From Myxococcales bacterium (lineage in GTDB: Bacteria > Myxococcota_A > Polyangia > Polyangiales > Ga0077539), in assembly GCA_030652255.1 (NCBI GenBank), contig JAUSAZ010000104.1:1-46041 (forward strand): a stretch of DNA of 46,041 bases. Reading direction: 5' to 3'. Under the pieces are notes generated by a model. The model was given only the letters and a program-made list of their open reading frames with translations. It was not told the DNA's origin and made no database searches. A program made the position numbers and the translations under genes. Each line of letters starts with the position of its first letter. Position 1 is the stretch's first letter. This document shows, piece after piece, positions 8,639 through 16,066 of this stretch.

Positions 8639-9841
8639 TCACACCCGCTCGATCACCGTCGCCGCCCCGAGGCCCGCGCCCGCGCACATCGCCACCACCC
8701 CCACCGCCCGGTCGTCCCGCTCCAGCGCGTCGAGCAGCGTCCCCAGCAGCACCGCCCCCGTCGCCCCCAGCGGGTGGCCCAGCGCGATCGCCCCGCCGTC
8801 CACGTTCACCCGCCCCTCGTCCAGGTCCAGCTCGCGCAGGTACCTCAGCACCACCGCGCTGAACGACTCGTTCATCTCGTACCGGTCGACGTCGCCGACG
8901 GTCATCCCCGCCCTCGCCAGCGCCTTGCGCGTCGCCGGCGCCGGGGCCGTGAGCATCACCACCGGCTCCACGCTCGCGTTGGCGTACGACCGCACCCTCG
9001 CCCGCGCCCTCAAGCCATATCTCTCGCCCGCGGCCTTGTTGCCAATGAGCACCAGCGCCGCCCCGTCGACCACGCCCGGCGCGCTCGCCACCGTGTGCAC
9101 GTGCGCGATCGCCCCCGCCTCGGGGTACCTCCCCAGCGCGATGGCGTCGCCGCCCCGCCGCCCCGCCTCCGCAAACACCGCCGGCAGGGCCGCCAGCTTC
9201 TCCGCCGTCAGCCCCTCCCGGATCCACTCGTCGCGATCGAGCACCACCGCGCCCGACCCGTCGCGCACCGGCACCAGCGAGCGCGCGAAGTGCCCTTCCC
9301 GCCGCGCCGCCGAGGCTCGCGCGTGCGAGCGCAGCGCCCACGCGTCGCACTGTTCTCTCGTCACCCCGTCGAGCGTGGCGATGAGGTCGGCGGAGACGCC
9401 CATGTGCACGAAGCCCGTCGCCCGCGCCACCTCCGGGTCGCTGAACCACGCGCCCTGGTCGGACATCATCGGCACCCGGGACATCGACTCGACGCCGCCC
9501 GCCACCACGAGGTCTTCCATGCCCGAGGAGACCTTCGCCGCCGCGAGGTTCACGGCGTCGAGGCCCGACGCGCAGAAGCGGTCGAGGGTCATCCCCGGCA
9601 CCCGATCGCTCCAGCCCGCGTAGAGGGCCGCCACCTTGGCGAGGTTGGCCCCCTGCTCGCCCACCTGCGTCACGCAGCCCAGCACGATGTCGTCGATCAC
9701 CGCCGGGTCGACGCCCGTGCGCGCCGCGAGCTCGCGGTAGAGCCCGGCGAGCAGCTCCACCGGGCGCACGCCCGACAGCCCACCGCCCGCCTTGCCCGCC
9801 CCGCGCGGCGTGCGGATCGCCTCGTAGATGTACGCGTCCAT
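8639..9841 (-). CDS. Acetyl-CoA C-acyltransferase (thiolase, FadA/AtoB-like)
   Basis: A 400-residue thiolase catalysing reversible thiolysis of 3-ketoacyl-CoA. The nucleophile is C90 in DRFCASGLDAV, the activating histidine is H356 in GHPLGATGA and the second cysteine is C386 in CAGAGLG, so the catalytic set is complete. Length fits the family (390-400). Its ATG overlaps the stop of the upstream thiolase by one base (TGATG), which means translational coupling. Substrate chain length cannot be decided from sequence. Next to a carotenoid oxygenase it may act in breakdown of an acid made from the cleaved product. Confidence 0.92.
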   Translation of the reverse strand: MDAYIYEAIRTPRGAGKAGGGLSGVRPVELLAGLYRELAARTGVDPAVIDDIVLGCVTQVGEQGANLAKVAALYAGWSDRVPGMTLDRFCASGLDAVNLAAAKVSSGMEDLVVAGGVESMSRVPMMSDQGAWFSDPEVARATGFVHMGVSADLIATLDGVTREQCDAWALRSHARASAARREGHFARSLVPVRDGSGAVVLDRDEWIREGLTAEKLAALPAVFAEAGRRGGDAIALGRYPEAGAIAHVHTVASAPGVVDGAALVLIGNKAAGERYGLRARARVRSYANASVEPVVMLTAPAPATRKALARAGMTVGDVDRYEMNESFSAVVLRYLRELDLDEGRVNVDGGAIALGHPLGATGAVLLGTLLDALERDDRAVGVVAMCAGAGLGAATVIERV

Positions 9842-11094
9842 CACCCGGCGCGGCCGACGATGGTGCACACCGCGGTGGTGCCGCTGCCGCCCAGGTTGAG
9901 CGTCGCCACCGTGCGCGCGCCCTCCACCTGGTAGTCGCCCGCCGCGCCGCGCACCTGCTTCGCCGCGTCGAGCACCATGCGAACGCCCGTCGCCCCGATG
10001 GGGTGTCCGCCGCCCGTCAGCCCGCCGCCCGCGTTCATCGGGCACCGGCCGCCGCGCGCGACGACGCCCTCCTCGATGGCCTTCCAGCTCTCCCCCGGCG
10101 CGGTCATCCCGAAGTGGTCGATGGCCATGTAGTGCGTCGTCGTGAAGCAGTCGTGCGTCTCGATGGCGTCGAGCGCGCCTGGGCCCTCCACCCCCGCCCG
10201 CGCGTAGGCGTCCGTGATGGCGCCGCGCACGTGGGGCAGCACGTAGGCCGCGTCGCGGCTCGACGCGATCTTGTCCGCGAAGGACATCCGCCCCGTGCGG
10301 TGACCCCACCCGCGCACCACCGGGACCTCCCCCACGGAGCGCCCCTCCCGCCTCGCCCACCGCTCGGTGAAGCGCTCGGAGGCCAGCAGCACCGCCGCGC
10401 CGCCGTCGGTGATCTGACTGCAATCCTGCTTGCGGATGCGCCCCGCCACCACGGGGTTGGCCGCGTCGTCCTCGGTGAAGTTCTTCGGTTCCAGCACCCA
10501 GTTGCGGGTCTGCGCGTTGGGGTTGCGCCGCGCGTTGGCGAAGTTGCTCTGCGCGAGCGCCGCGAGGTGCCGATGCGCGAGGCCATACCGCCGCTCGTAT
10601 TCGTCGCCGAGCTCGCTGAAGAGCTGCGGCCACGGGTACTGCACCCCTTCGGTCTCGCGCGGCACGTACGCCGCTGCGCCGAGGTGCCTCGCCGCCGCCT
10701 CGCCCTTGAGGTTGCGCATCACCTCCACGCCCAGCACCAGGGCGCAGTCGTAGCGGCCCGACTCGATGTCGGCCATGGCCGCCATGATGGCCGCGCCGCC
10801 CGCCGCGCAGGCCGCCTCGTGGGTCGAGGTGGGCATCCCCTCGAAGGCCGGGTCGGCCTCGACCAGCAATCCCCCGAGGTGCCCCTGGCCGCAGAAGAGC
10901 TCGGCGACGAAGTTGCCCACGTGCCCGACCTCCACCTCCGCGGCGTCGACCTTCGCGTCGCCGAGGGCCGACTGCGCCGTCTCGCGGATGAGGTCGGCGA
11001 GCGTGCGGCCCTCGCGGGTGACGTGGCGGGCGAAGTCGGTCTGCGCCCCGCCGAGCACGAAGACCGGCGCCGTCGAGCGCGTGGGCGACCTCAC
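9841..11094 (-). CDS. Acetyl-CoA acetyltransferase / SCP2-type thiolase
   Basis: A second thiolase-fold enzyme, 417 residues from the GTG at 11094. This start overlaps the carotenoid oxygenase stop as GTGA; an ATG at 11130 would lie inside the upstream gene and add a low-complexity extension. Seen: EAACAAGG with C96 as the likely nucleophile, HDCFTTTHY, and GGGHPIGATGV near the C-terminus. These match the SCP2/acetyl-CoA acetyltransferase branch, which differs from FadA-type enzymes in the DRFCASG region. Such proteins often need a small DUF35/OB-fold partner, which is not present here. Two non-identical thiolases in tandem suggest different steps or a heteromeric enzyme. Confidence 0.87.
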   Translation of the reverse strand: MRSPTRSTAPVFVLGGAQTDFARHVTREGRTLADLIRETAQSALGDAKVDAAEVEVGHVGNFVAELFCGQGHLGGLLVEADPAFEGMPTSTHEAACAAGGAAIMAAMADIESGRYDCALVLGVEVMRNLKGEAAARHLGAAAYVPRETEGVQYPWPQLFSELGDEYERRYGLAHRHLAALAQSNFANARRNPNAQTRNWVLEPKNFTEDDAANPVVAGRIRKQDCSQITDGGAAVLLASERFTERWARREGRSVGEVPVVRGWGHRTGRMSFADKIASSRDAAYVLPHVRGAITDAYARAGVEGPGALDAIETHDCFTTTHYMAIDHFGMTAPGESWKAIEEGVVARGGRCPMNAGGGLTGGGHPIGATGVRMVLDAAKQVRGAAGDYQVEGARTVATLNLGGSGTTAVCTIVGRAG

Positions 11095-12524
11095 CGCGCC
11101 GCCGCCATCTGCGCCGCGGGCACCCACCACGAGTGGTACCCGATCGGCACCTGCTGCGGCAGCAGCACCCTCGCCACGGGCTCACCGCCCACGTCGCGGG
11201 CGTCGAGCACCACCACCTCGCCGTGCCCGCTCTCGCGGTCGTGCACGAAGGTCACGAGGTACCCGTCGTCCTCGGCGGTGGAGCCGACGCGCGGCGCGAA
11301 CACCACCTCGCCCCCGAAGCGCCCGTTGCCATAACCGTGTGCGACGGAGGTTCCGGCGACGGTGTCGTACTTGATCACTCCGTCATAGAGCAGCGTCGAC
11401 TCCGGGGCGATGCGGGGGTTGTAGCTGTATCGCGACGGGCTCCCGAGGAGCTCGTTGTTCATGCGAGGAAACTCGGTCATCACGTCGTCGAGCTTGCGCT
11501 CGCGCACGGCGCCGGTGACGAGGTTGAAGCGCCACTCGTGGAGGTAGGGCTCCAGCGCGAGCGCGTCGAGCCGCGGCACCGTGCGGGCGGCGTCGACGGT
11601 ATCGGGGAGGGGGTTCTCGATGCGACACCCGAGGAGCACCACCTCGTCGCCCTCCTCCCAGGCGTTGATGGTGTGATACATGTAGCAGGCGCTGGCCTCG
11701 AACCAACGGACATCCGTCGACCCGCCGTGGCGGGGAATGATGCCGAAGCGAGACGGGATGTCGGGATGGAAGCGCACCCGGGTCTTCCCCCGGGCGAGCA
11801 GCGCCGCGTCCCACATGAGGGGCAGGTCCATGAGGATGGTGTGCTTCGACGTGATGGCGATGTCGTGCTGCAAGCGCGCGCCCGGCAGCTCGATGGGGAC
11901 CTGTCGCACCAGCTTGCCCTCCGCCGAGATGACCCCGTAGGTGAGGTACGGCGGCGTGAGGGCGTAGTCGAAGAACATCAGCTCGCCCGTCACCGGGTCG
12001 ACCTTGGGGTGCGCCGAGAGGCCCTTCTTCAGGGGGCTGCCGAAGTCCACCACCCCGAGGGTCTCCAGGGCCGGGAGCGAGAGCTGGTGGCACGCGCCGC
12101 CCAGCCACCACAGCGCCATCAGCCGCCCCGCGTGGAAGACCAGGTCGGTGTTGGCGGTGTCCTTGAAGGGACCGCCCCGGCGGCGGAAATCCGGGGGCTC
12201 CATGATGCCGCTCCAGAGGGCGTGGCCCGCGGCGGTCTCCTCCTGGAGCGCGGCCGTCTGGACGTAGCGGTTGCGGTACACCGCGCGGCCCTCCTCGAAG
12301 TGCACGCCGTGCACCATCCCGTCGCCGTCGAACCAGTGGTAGCGACCCTTCGGGGCGTACTTCGGGTTGCTGCCGTTGCGCACGTACATCCCAGCGAGGT
12401 CGCGGGGCAGCGCGCCGATCACCGGCAGGTCGACGGCCGTGATCTCGCGCTCGACGGGGGTGTAGGGCCCTTCGAGGTAGGGGCTGCGCGGCGGGGCGAC
12501 GACGGGCTCGGCGGTGGGTTCCAT
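11091..12524 (-). CDS. Carotenoid oxygenase family (RPE65/CCD/lignostilbene-type) dioxygenase
   Basis: A 477-residue non-heme iron enzyme that cleaves a conjugated C=C bond with O2. The seven-bladed propeller family shows an N-terminal GMYVRNGSNPKY block, HWFDGDGMVHGV, and four histidines in the right order for the iron: H172 (AHPKVD), H220 (QHDIAIT), H284 (YHTINAWE) and H464 (GYHSWWVP). Whether it cleaves carotenoids, stilbenes or phenylpropenes cannot be told from sequence. It heads a five-gene operon with overlapping stops and starts (thiolases, kinase, methyltransferase). No strong Shine-Dalgarno precedes the ATG. The divergent promoter region to the Uma2 gene is about 100 bases. Confidence 0.93.
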   Translation of the reverse strand: MEPTAEPVVAPPRSPYLEGPYTPVEREITAVDLPVIGALPRDLAGMYVRNGSNPKYAPKGRYHWFDGDGMVHGVHFEEGRAVYRNRYVQTAALQEETAAGHALWSGIMEPPDFRRRGGPFKDTANTDLVFHAGRLMALWWLGGACHQLSLPALETLGVVDFGSPLKKGLSAHPKVDPVTGELMFFDYALTPPYLTYGVISAEGKLVRQVPIELPGARLQHDIAITSKHTILMDLPLMWDAALLARGKTRVRFHPDIPSRFGIIPRHGGSTDVRWFEASACYMYHTINAWEEGDEVVLLGCRIENPLPDTVDAARTVPRLDALALEPYLHEWRFNLVTGAVRERKLDDVMTEFPRMNNELLGSPSRYSYNPRIAPESTLLYDGVIKYDTVAGTSVAHGYGNGRFGGEVVFAPRVGSTAEDDGYLVTFVHDRESGHGEVVVLDARDVGGEPVARVLLPQQVPIGYHSWWVPAAQMAAAR

Positions 12525-12580
12525 GGTGGGTGATGGAAGGTGTCCCGCGGCGGGGCTGTCAAGCTGGACGCTCGCTGCGG

Positions 12581-12611
12581 CACTTCACTTCCCCTGCGAA
12601 AGGGTACTAGA
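12581..12611 (+). promoter_or_regulatory. Putative promoter shared by the two Uma2 genes (copy 1)
   Basis: A 31-base stretch aligns without gaps to the reverse complement of 23422-23452 at 23 positions. Conserved parts are CTTC (candidate -35), TCCCCTG, and GGTACTAGA containing TACTAG at 12605-12610 (candidate -10), with 16 bases between the two hexamer positions. The ATG at 12623 lies 12 bases after TACTAG; in the other copy it is 11 bases. A start that close means a leaderless or nearly leaderless mRNA. Inferred from comparison only. Confidence 0.5.
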
Positions 12612-12622
12612 TGGGCTCCGTG

Positions 12623-13216
12623 ATGGGAGACGCGGCCGAGACCCTGGAGCTCACCTACGCGCAGTACCTGAGCCTCGAAGCGGAGACCGGCGCGCGTCAC
12701 GAGTGGCTCGGGGGCCGCGTCTACGCGATGGCGGGAGGCAGCCCCGAGCACGCCCTGCTGGCGAGCGCCGTGGGCGCCGAGCTGCATCGGCTGGCGAGGG
12801 CGAGCGGCTACCGTGTGGCCAGCTCCGACCTGAAGGTGCGCGTTCTGGCGACGGGGCTCGCGACGTACGCCGACGTCACGGTGCTGTGCGGCTCCCTGGA
12901 GCGCGACCCGGCAGACCCGAACGCCGTGACCAACCCGACGGTGCTCGTCGAGGTGCTCTCCGACGGGACGGAGCTGTACGACCGGGGCGAGAAGTTCCTG
13001 CACTACCAGCGGGTGCCGTCGCTGCGTCACTACCTGCTCGTGTCGCAACGCGAGCCGCGGGTAGAGCTGTACTCCCGCGAGGGCGACCGCTGGGTATACC
13101 TGCAAGTCGGCGCCGGCGAGAGCGTTGAGCTCGCGGCGCTCGGCGGGGCCTTGAGCGTCGACGAGGTCTACGCCGGCATCGAGTTGCAGCCGTCGCCGCT
13201 GCGACGCCTCCGCTGA
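12623..13216 (+). CDS. Uma2-family (DUF820) PD-(D/E)XK nuclease-like protein
   Basis: A 197-residue protein beginning MGDAAETLELTYAQYL, followed by the family phrase ETGARHEWLGGRVYAMAGG, an internal VASSDLKVRV with YADVTVLCG, the core LVEVLSDGT, and YDRGEKFLHYQRVPSLRHYLL. The Asp of the YADVTV block, the Glu of VEVLS and the Lys of EKFLHY match the PD-(D/E)XK site. Biological roles of Uma2 proteins are unsettled, although they are often present in many copies. ATG 12611 is also in frame, but it falls within the conserved promoter-like element shared with the second Uma2 gene, so 12623 is preferred. A hairpin with a T-rich tail follows the stop. Confidence 0.82.
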   Translation: MGDAAETLELTYAQYLSLEAETGARHEWLGGRVYAMAGGSPEHALLASAVGAELHRLARASGYRVASSDLKVRVLATGLATYADVTVLCGSLERDPADPNAVTNPTVLVEVLSDGTELYDRGEKFLHYQRVPSLRHYLLVSQREPRVELYSREGDRWVYLQVGAGESVELAALGGALSVDEVYAGIELQPSPLRRLR

Positions 13217-13229
13217 CGAGCTCCGACCC

Positions 13230-13265
13230 ACGGCCGGCTTTCTTCGAGCGGCCGTTGCTCTTTTC
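13230..13265 (+). terminator. Probable intrinsic terminator after the Uma2 gene
   Basis: ACGGCC at 13230-13235 pairs with GGCCGT at 13250-13255, with an inner GCT/AGC pairing and a short pyrimidine-rich loop. It is followed by a T-rich run (TTGCTCTTTTC). It starts 13 bases after the stop codon. Confidence 0.55.
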
Positions 13266-13399
13266 TCCTCAAGCTTTCCCGACACCGCGCCGATGATGAA
13301 GCTCAGACGGGCCAACGAGGCGCACCTGGCGGGTGCGACGAGGGCATCGTCCGGCGGGCCACCGCACCGACCTCACCGTCGGCGGAGCTCACTCCACAA

Positions 13400-13468
13400 T
13401 AACGGCAAACCTCGCGTGAGCGGGGGACGCAAAGCCTACGGGACTCGCGAGAGTCGGCTGGGTTGCTG
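13400..13468 (+). ncRNA. Cyclic-di-GMP-I (GEMM-I) riboswitch aptamer
   Basis: The two invariant cores are present: GGCAAACC (13404-13411) and GGGACGCAAAGCC (13424-13436), with GGCTGGGTTGC at the 3' side. Helix P1 pairs 13403-13408 with 13463-13468. P2 (13410-13415 with 13420-13425) is closed by a GNRA loop, GTGA. P3 carries GCC/GGC pairing and an inner five-pair stem 13442-13446/13451-13455 capped by GCGA. By alignment to the Vibrio Vc2 structure as I recall it, the ligand-contacting position 20 is G (13404) and A47 is present (13431), so c-di-GMP rather than cGAMP is expected. The aptamer ends immediately before the lipoprotein gene, with no terminator between, which suggests translational control. 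Confidence 0.88.
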
Positions 13469-13481
13469 AATGGACAAGCTC

Positions 13482-14084
13482 ATGAACAGGTCATGGATGA
13501 TGGGTCTTGCGCTCGTGGTCACGCTCGCGGCGAACGGCTGCGCCGGCGGAGCCGAGGGGGCCTCGATGATGCCCGCCGACCTCTCGCTCTCGCCCATCGG
13601 CGAGAACATGGTCACCGCGGCGGCCGACCAGGACCTCCCGGTGGGCAGCGGCCTCCCCTCCGCCTCGCCCGACCAGCCCCTGAGCCCCGCCGCGGCCCCG
13701 CAGATGGTCGACAGCGCCGCCGCGGCCGTCGCGCACATCCCGGCCTGCGCCCTCGCCGCCCCGTCGGCCAACACCATGGCGACCGCCCAGCCGCTGGGCC
13801 CGTGCGTCCGCGGGTCGCTCGCCGACGTCGACGGCGGCCAGTACTTCGTGTTCAGCCCCGAGGTCGGCGTGTCGTACGCCCTCCAGCTCGCGGGCTCCGG
13901 CGACGCCCGCTTCGACCTCGGCGTGGTGACCACCTCCTCCGGCGGCGAGAGCGTGTGCACTCCCATCTCCGCCGGGCTCAGCGCCACCCGCCTCGTGGCC
14001 AACGGGCCCACCGCGCCGCTGTGCGCGGTGGTCCGCTCGGACAGCGGCGCCGCCCAGGACTTCCGCCTCACCCTCACCCGCTGA
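13482..14084 (+). CDS. Small c-di-GMP-regulated lipoprotein, function unknown
   Basis: A lipoprotein of 200 residues from ATG 13482: MNRSWMMG then a hydrophobic core ending in ANGC, with C20 the lipidation site. An ATG at 13470 is also in frame, but it lies two bases after riboswitch helix P1 and would have to use a ribosome site inside the aptamer; 13482 has GGAC seven bases upstream. After an Ala/Pro/Ser-rich spacer (to about residue 110), the C-terminal half contains NTMATAQPLGPCVRGSL, DGGQYFVF and SYALQLAGSGDARFDL, which resembles a PPC-type beta-sandwich, with four cysteines. No enzyme motif. Control by c-di-GMP suggests a surface, adhesion or matrix role. Confidence 0.75.
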   Translation: MNRSWMMGLALVVTLAANGCAGGAEGASMMPADLSLSPIGENMVTAAADQDLPVGSGLPSASPDQPLSPAAAPQMVDSAAAAVAHIPACALAAPSANTMATAQPLGPCVRGSLADVDGGQYFVFSPEVGVSYALQLAGSGDARFDLGVVTTSSGGESVCTPISAGLSATRLVANGPTAPLCAVVRSDSGAAQDFRLTLTR

Positions 14085-14097
14085 GGGCGCCGCGCCT

Positions 14098-14319
14098 GTT
14101 GCCCTGATCGTGCGCGAACGGCTTGTAGGCTGTGGGTTCCGGGCTACCCGCACACCTTCGCGCGCCTTGGCTGCCGCGGGTTGAAACCCACGGCAGCCAA
14201 GGGGAAGGCCGCAAGCGGCCTGTCCGATGTCCAGGCACAGTGACCAACCCGCCGCGGGTTTTCCCTTGGCTGCCATAGGGTTTCAACCCGCGGCAGCCAA
14301 GGCGCACGAAGAGGGCAAC
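14098..14319. repeat. Nested inverted-repeat element with two REP-like palindromes
   Basis: Outer 18-base inverted repeats at 14098-14115 and 14302-14319 match at 16 of 18 positions. Inside lie two near-palindromes, 14165-14202 and 14264-14302, each starting CCTTGGCTGCC and ending GGCAGCCAAGG, that are reverse complements of each other apart from a few central bases. Between them is a GGCCGC-AA-GCGGCC hairpin (14207-14220). Two inverted REP-like units 61 bases apart have the layout of a REPIN. It fills the gap between the riboswitch-controlled lipoprotein and the alpha/beta hydrolase; no coding potential. Confidence 0.75.
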
Positions 14320-14446
14320 GATGAGCTGAGGGACACCCCCAGCGGTCCTGTTGCGGCGCAGCAATCCCGGGTTGACCGGCGGCGGTCAGTGCAGCTACGA
14401 ACACGGGCGCGGCGCTCGTGTTGCGCTGCACAACACCGGAGCCCGC

Positions 14447-15292
14447 GTGTCCACCCTGCACCAGCCTTACACGCTCGACCTCGAGCTGCCCTCCGGCCGG
14501 GTGCGCGCGCACCGCTACGGCCCCGGCGGGGGCAAGCTCACGGTCTGCGTCCACGGCCTCTCGGCCAACTCCCGCAGCTATGACTTCCTCGGCCCCGAGC
14601 TCGCGGCGCACGGCCGCTCGGTGGTCGCCCTCGACCTCCGCGGCCGCGGGTGGAGCGCCATCACCGGCCTCGCCACCTACGGCTGGCGCAACCACGCCCG
14701 GGACGTCCTCGCCCTCGCCACCGCCCTCGGCGCCGAGCGCTTCGAGTACGTCGGCCACTCCATGGGCGCCTTCATCGGCCTCGAGCTCGCCCGCCAGGCG
14801 CCCGCCCGCGTCGAGCGCGCGGTGCTCATCGACGCCATCGGCATCCCCGAGCCCGCCTCGCTGCTCCCCATCCTGGCCGCCGTGCAGCGCCTCGGCTCGG
14901 TGCACCCCGACGCCGACGCGTACGTCTCCGCCGTGCAGCGCCTGGGCATCGTCACCCCGTGGAGCCCGGTGTGGGAGGCCCACTACCGCTACGACCTCGT
15001 GCCCGCCCCCAACGGCGGCGTGCGGCCGCGCACCGACCGGGCGGCCGTCTTCGAGGACATGACCTACGGCGCCACGCAGGTGCCGCGGGCCTTCTGGCCC
15101 GACCTCACGATGCCCTCGCTGCTGGTGCGCGCGGGCGTCCCCCTCGGGGCAGGCTTCGTCGTGAGCGCGGGCGACCGGGACGACTACCTCCGCCGGGTGC
15201 CCCGATCGCAGGCCGTCGACGTCGACGCCAACCACTACGGCGTGATGACCCACCCCGCCACCGCCGCCGCCATCCGGAGCTTCCTGCCATGA
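14447..15292 (+). CDS. Alpha/beta hydrolase
   Basis: A 281-residue serine hydrolase. GTG 14447 is chosen because GGAG lies five bases upstream; an earlier in-frame start at 14351 would translate repeat-flank sequence. Seen: oxyanion-hole HGLSAN (36-41), LDLRGRGWS, nucleophile elbow GHSMGAF with S105, and the late histidine in DANHYGVMTH. The acid residue probably lies in the VVSAGDRDD segment. There is no signal peptide. Its stop overlaps the start of the 3-hydroxybutyrate dehydrogenase (ATGA), so the two are translationally coupled. A role as an oligomer hydrolase or esterase feeding 3-hydroxybutyrate to the next enzyme is plausible, but it lacks recognisable PHB-depolymerase features beyond the fold. 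Confidence 0.85.
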   Translation: MSTLHQPYTLDLELPSGRVRAHRYGPGGGKLTVCVHGLSANSRSYDFLGPELAAHGRSVVALDLRGRGWSAITGLATYGWRNHARDVLALATALGAERFEYVGHSMGAFIGLELARQAPARVERAVLIDAIGIPEPASLLPILAAVQRLGSVHPDADAYVSAVQRLGIVTPWSPVWEAHYRYDLVPAPNGGVRPRTDRAAVFEDMTYGATQVPRAFWPDLTMPSLLVRAGVPLGAGFVVSAGDRDDYLRRVPRSQAVDVDANHYGVMTHPATAAAIRSFLP

Positions 15293-16059
15293 GCCAAGGC
15301 TTTCTCACCGGGCGCACCGCCCTCGTCACGGGCGCCGCGTCGGGCATCGGCCTCGCCGTCGCGCGGGAGTTCGCCGCGGAGGGCGCGCGGGTGATCCTGA
15401 GCGACGTGTCCGAAGGGGCGCTCGCGGAGATCAGCGCCGCGCTGCCGGGCTCGCGCGCGGTGGCGGCCGACCTGTCTCGCCGCGACGACGTGAAGCGCCT
15501 CGCGAGGGAGGCTGGCGCCGTGGACGTGCTGGTCAACAACGCCGGGCTCCAGTGCGTGAGCCCCGTCGAGGACTTCGACGAGGCGAAGTGGGACCTCCTC
15601 CAGGCCGTGATGCTCACGGCGCCCTTCCTGCTCATCAAGGCGCTCATCCCGGGGATGTACGAGCGGGGTTGGGGCCGGGTGCTCAACGTGGGCTCGGTGC
15701 ACAGCCTCATCGCGTCGCCCTTCAAGTCGGCCTACGTGTCGGCCAAGCACGGGCTCGTGGGCCTGACCAAGACCGTGGCCCTCGAGGCCGCAACGCGCTC
15801 GAACCAGGTGACCGTCAACGCGCTGTGCCCGTCGTACGTGCGCACCCCGCTGGTGGAGAAGCAGATCGCCGACCAGGCGAGGGTGCACGGGGTGCCGGAG
15901 TCCGAGGTGGTGGGGCGAATCCTGCTCACACAGAACGCCCAGAAGCGCCTCATCGAGCCGTCGGAGGTGGGGAAGTACGCGGCCTTCCTGTGCCGCGACG
16001 AGGCGTGGTCGATCACGGGCACGGCCGTGACGATGGACGCCGGCTGGCTCGCGCACTGA
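15289..16059 (+). CDS. bdhA: 3-hydroxybutyrate dehydrogenase
   Basis: A 256-residue short-chain dehydrogenase that oxidises (R)-3-hydroxybutyrate to acetoacetate with NAD. Rossmann motif TGAASGIG (14-21), NNAGLQ (83-88) and catalytic S136, Y149 and K153 are present. The substrate-specific residues of characterised Pseudomonas enzymes also fall in register: Q88, H138 and K146, within GSVHSLIASPFKSAYVSAKHG. The phrase LVGLTKTVALE and the C-terminal GTAVTMDAGW are typical. The ATG overlaps the hydrolase stop. Together with the hydrolase it suggests use of a 3-hydroxybutyrate ester or polymer; acetoacetate could then enter thiolase chemistry encoded nearby on the other strand. Confidence 0.93.
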   Translation: MSQGFLTGRTALVTGAASGIGLAVAREFAAEGARVILSDVSEGALAEISAALPGSRAVAADLSRRDDVKRLAREAGAVDVLVNNAGLQCVSPVEDFDEAKWDLLQAVMLTAPFLLIKALIPGMYERGWGRVLNVGSVHSLIASPFKSAYVSAKHGLVGLTKTVALEAATRSNQVTVNALCPSYVRTPLVEKQIADQARVHGVPESEVVGRILLTQNAQKRLIEPSEVGKYAAFLCRDEAWSITGTAVTMDAGWLAH

Positions 16060-16066
16060 CGCGGGC

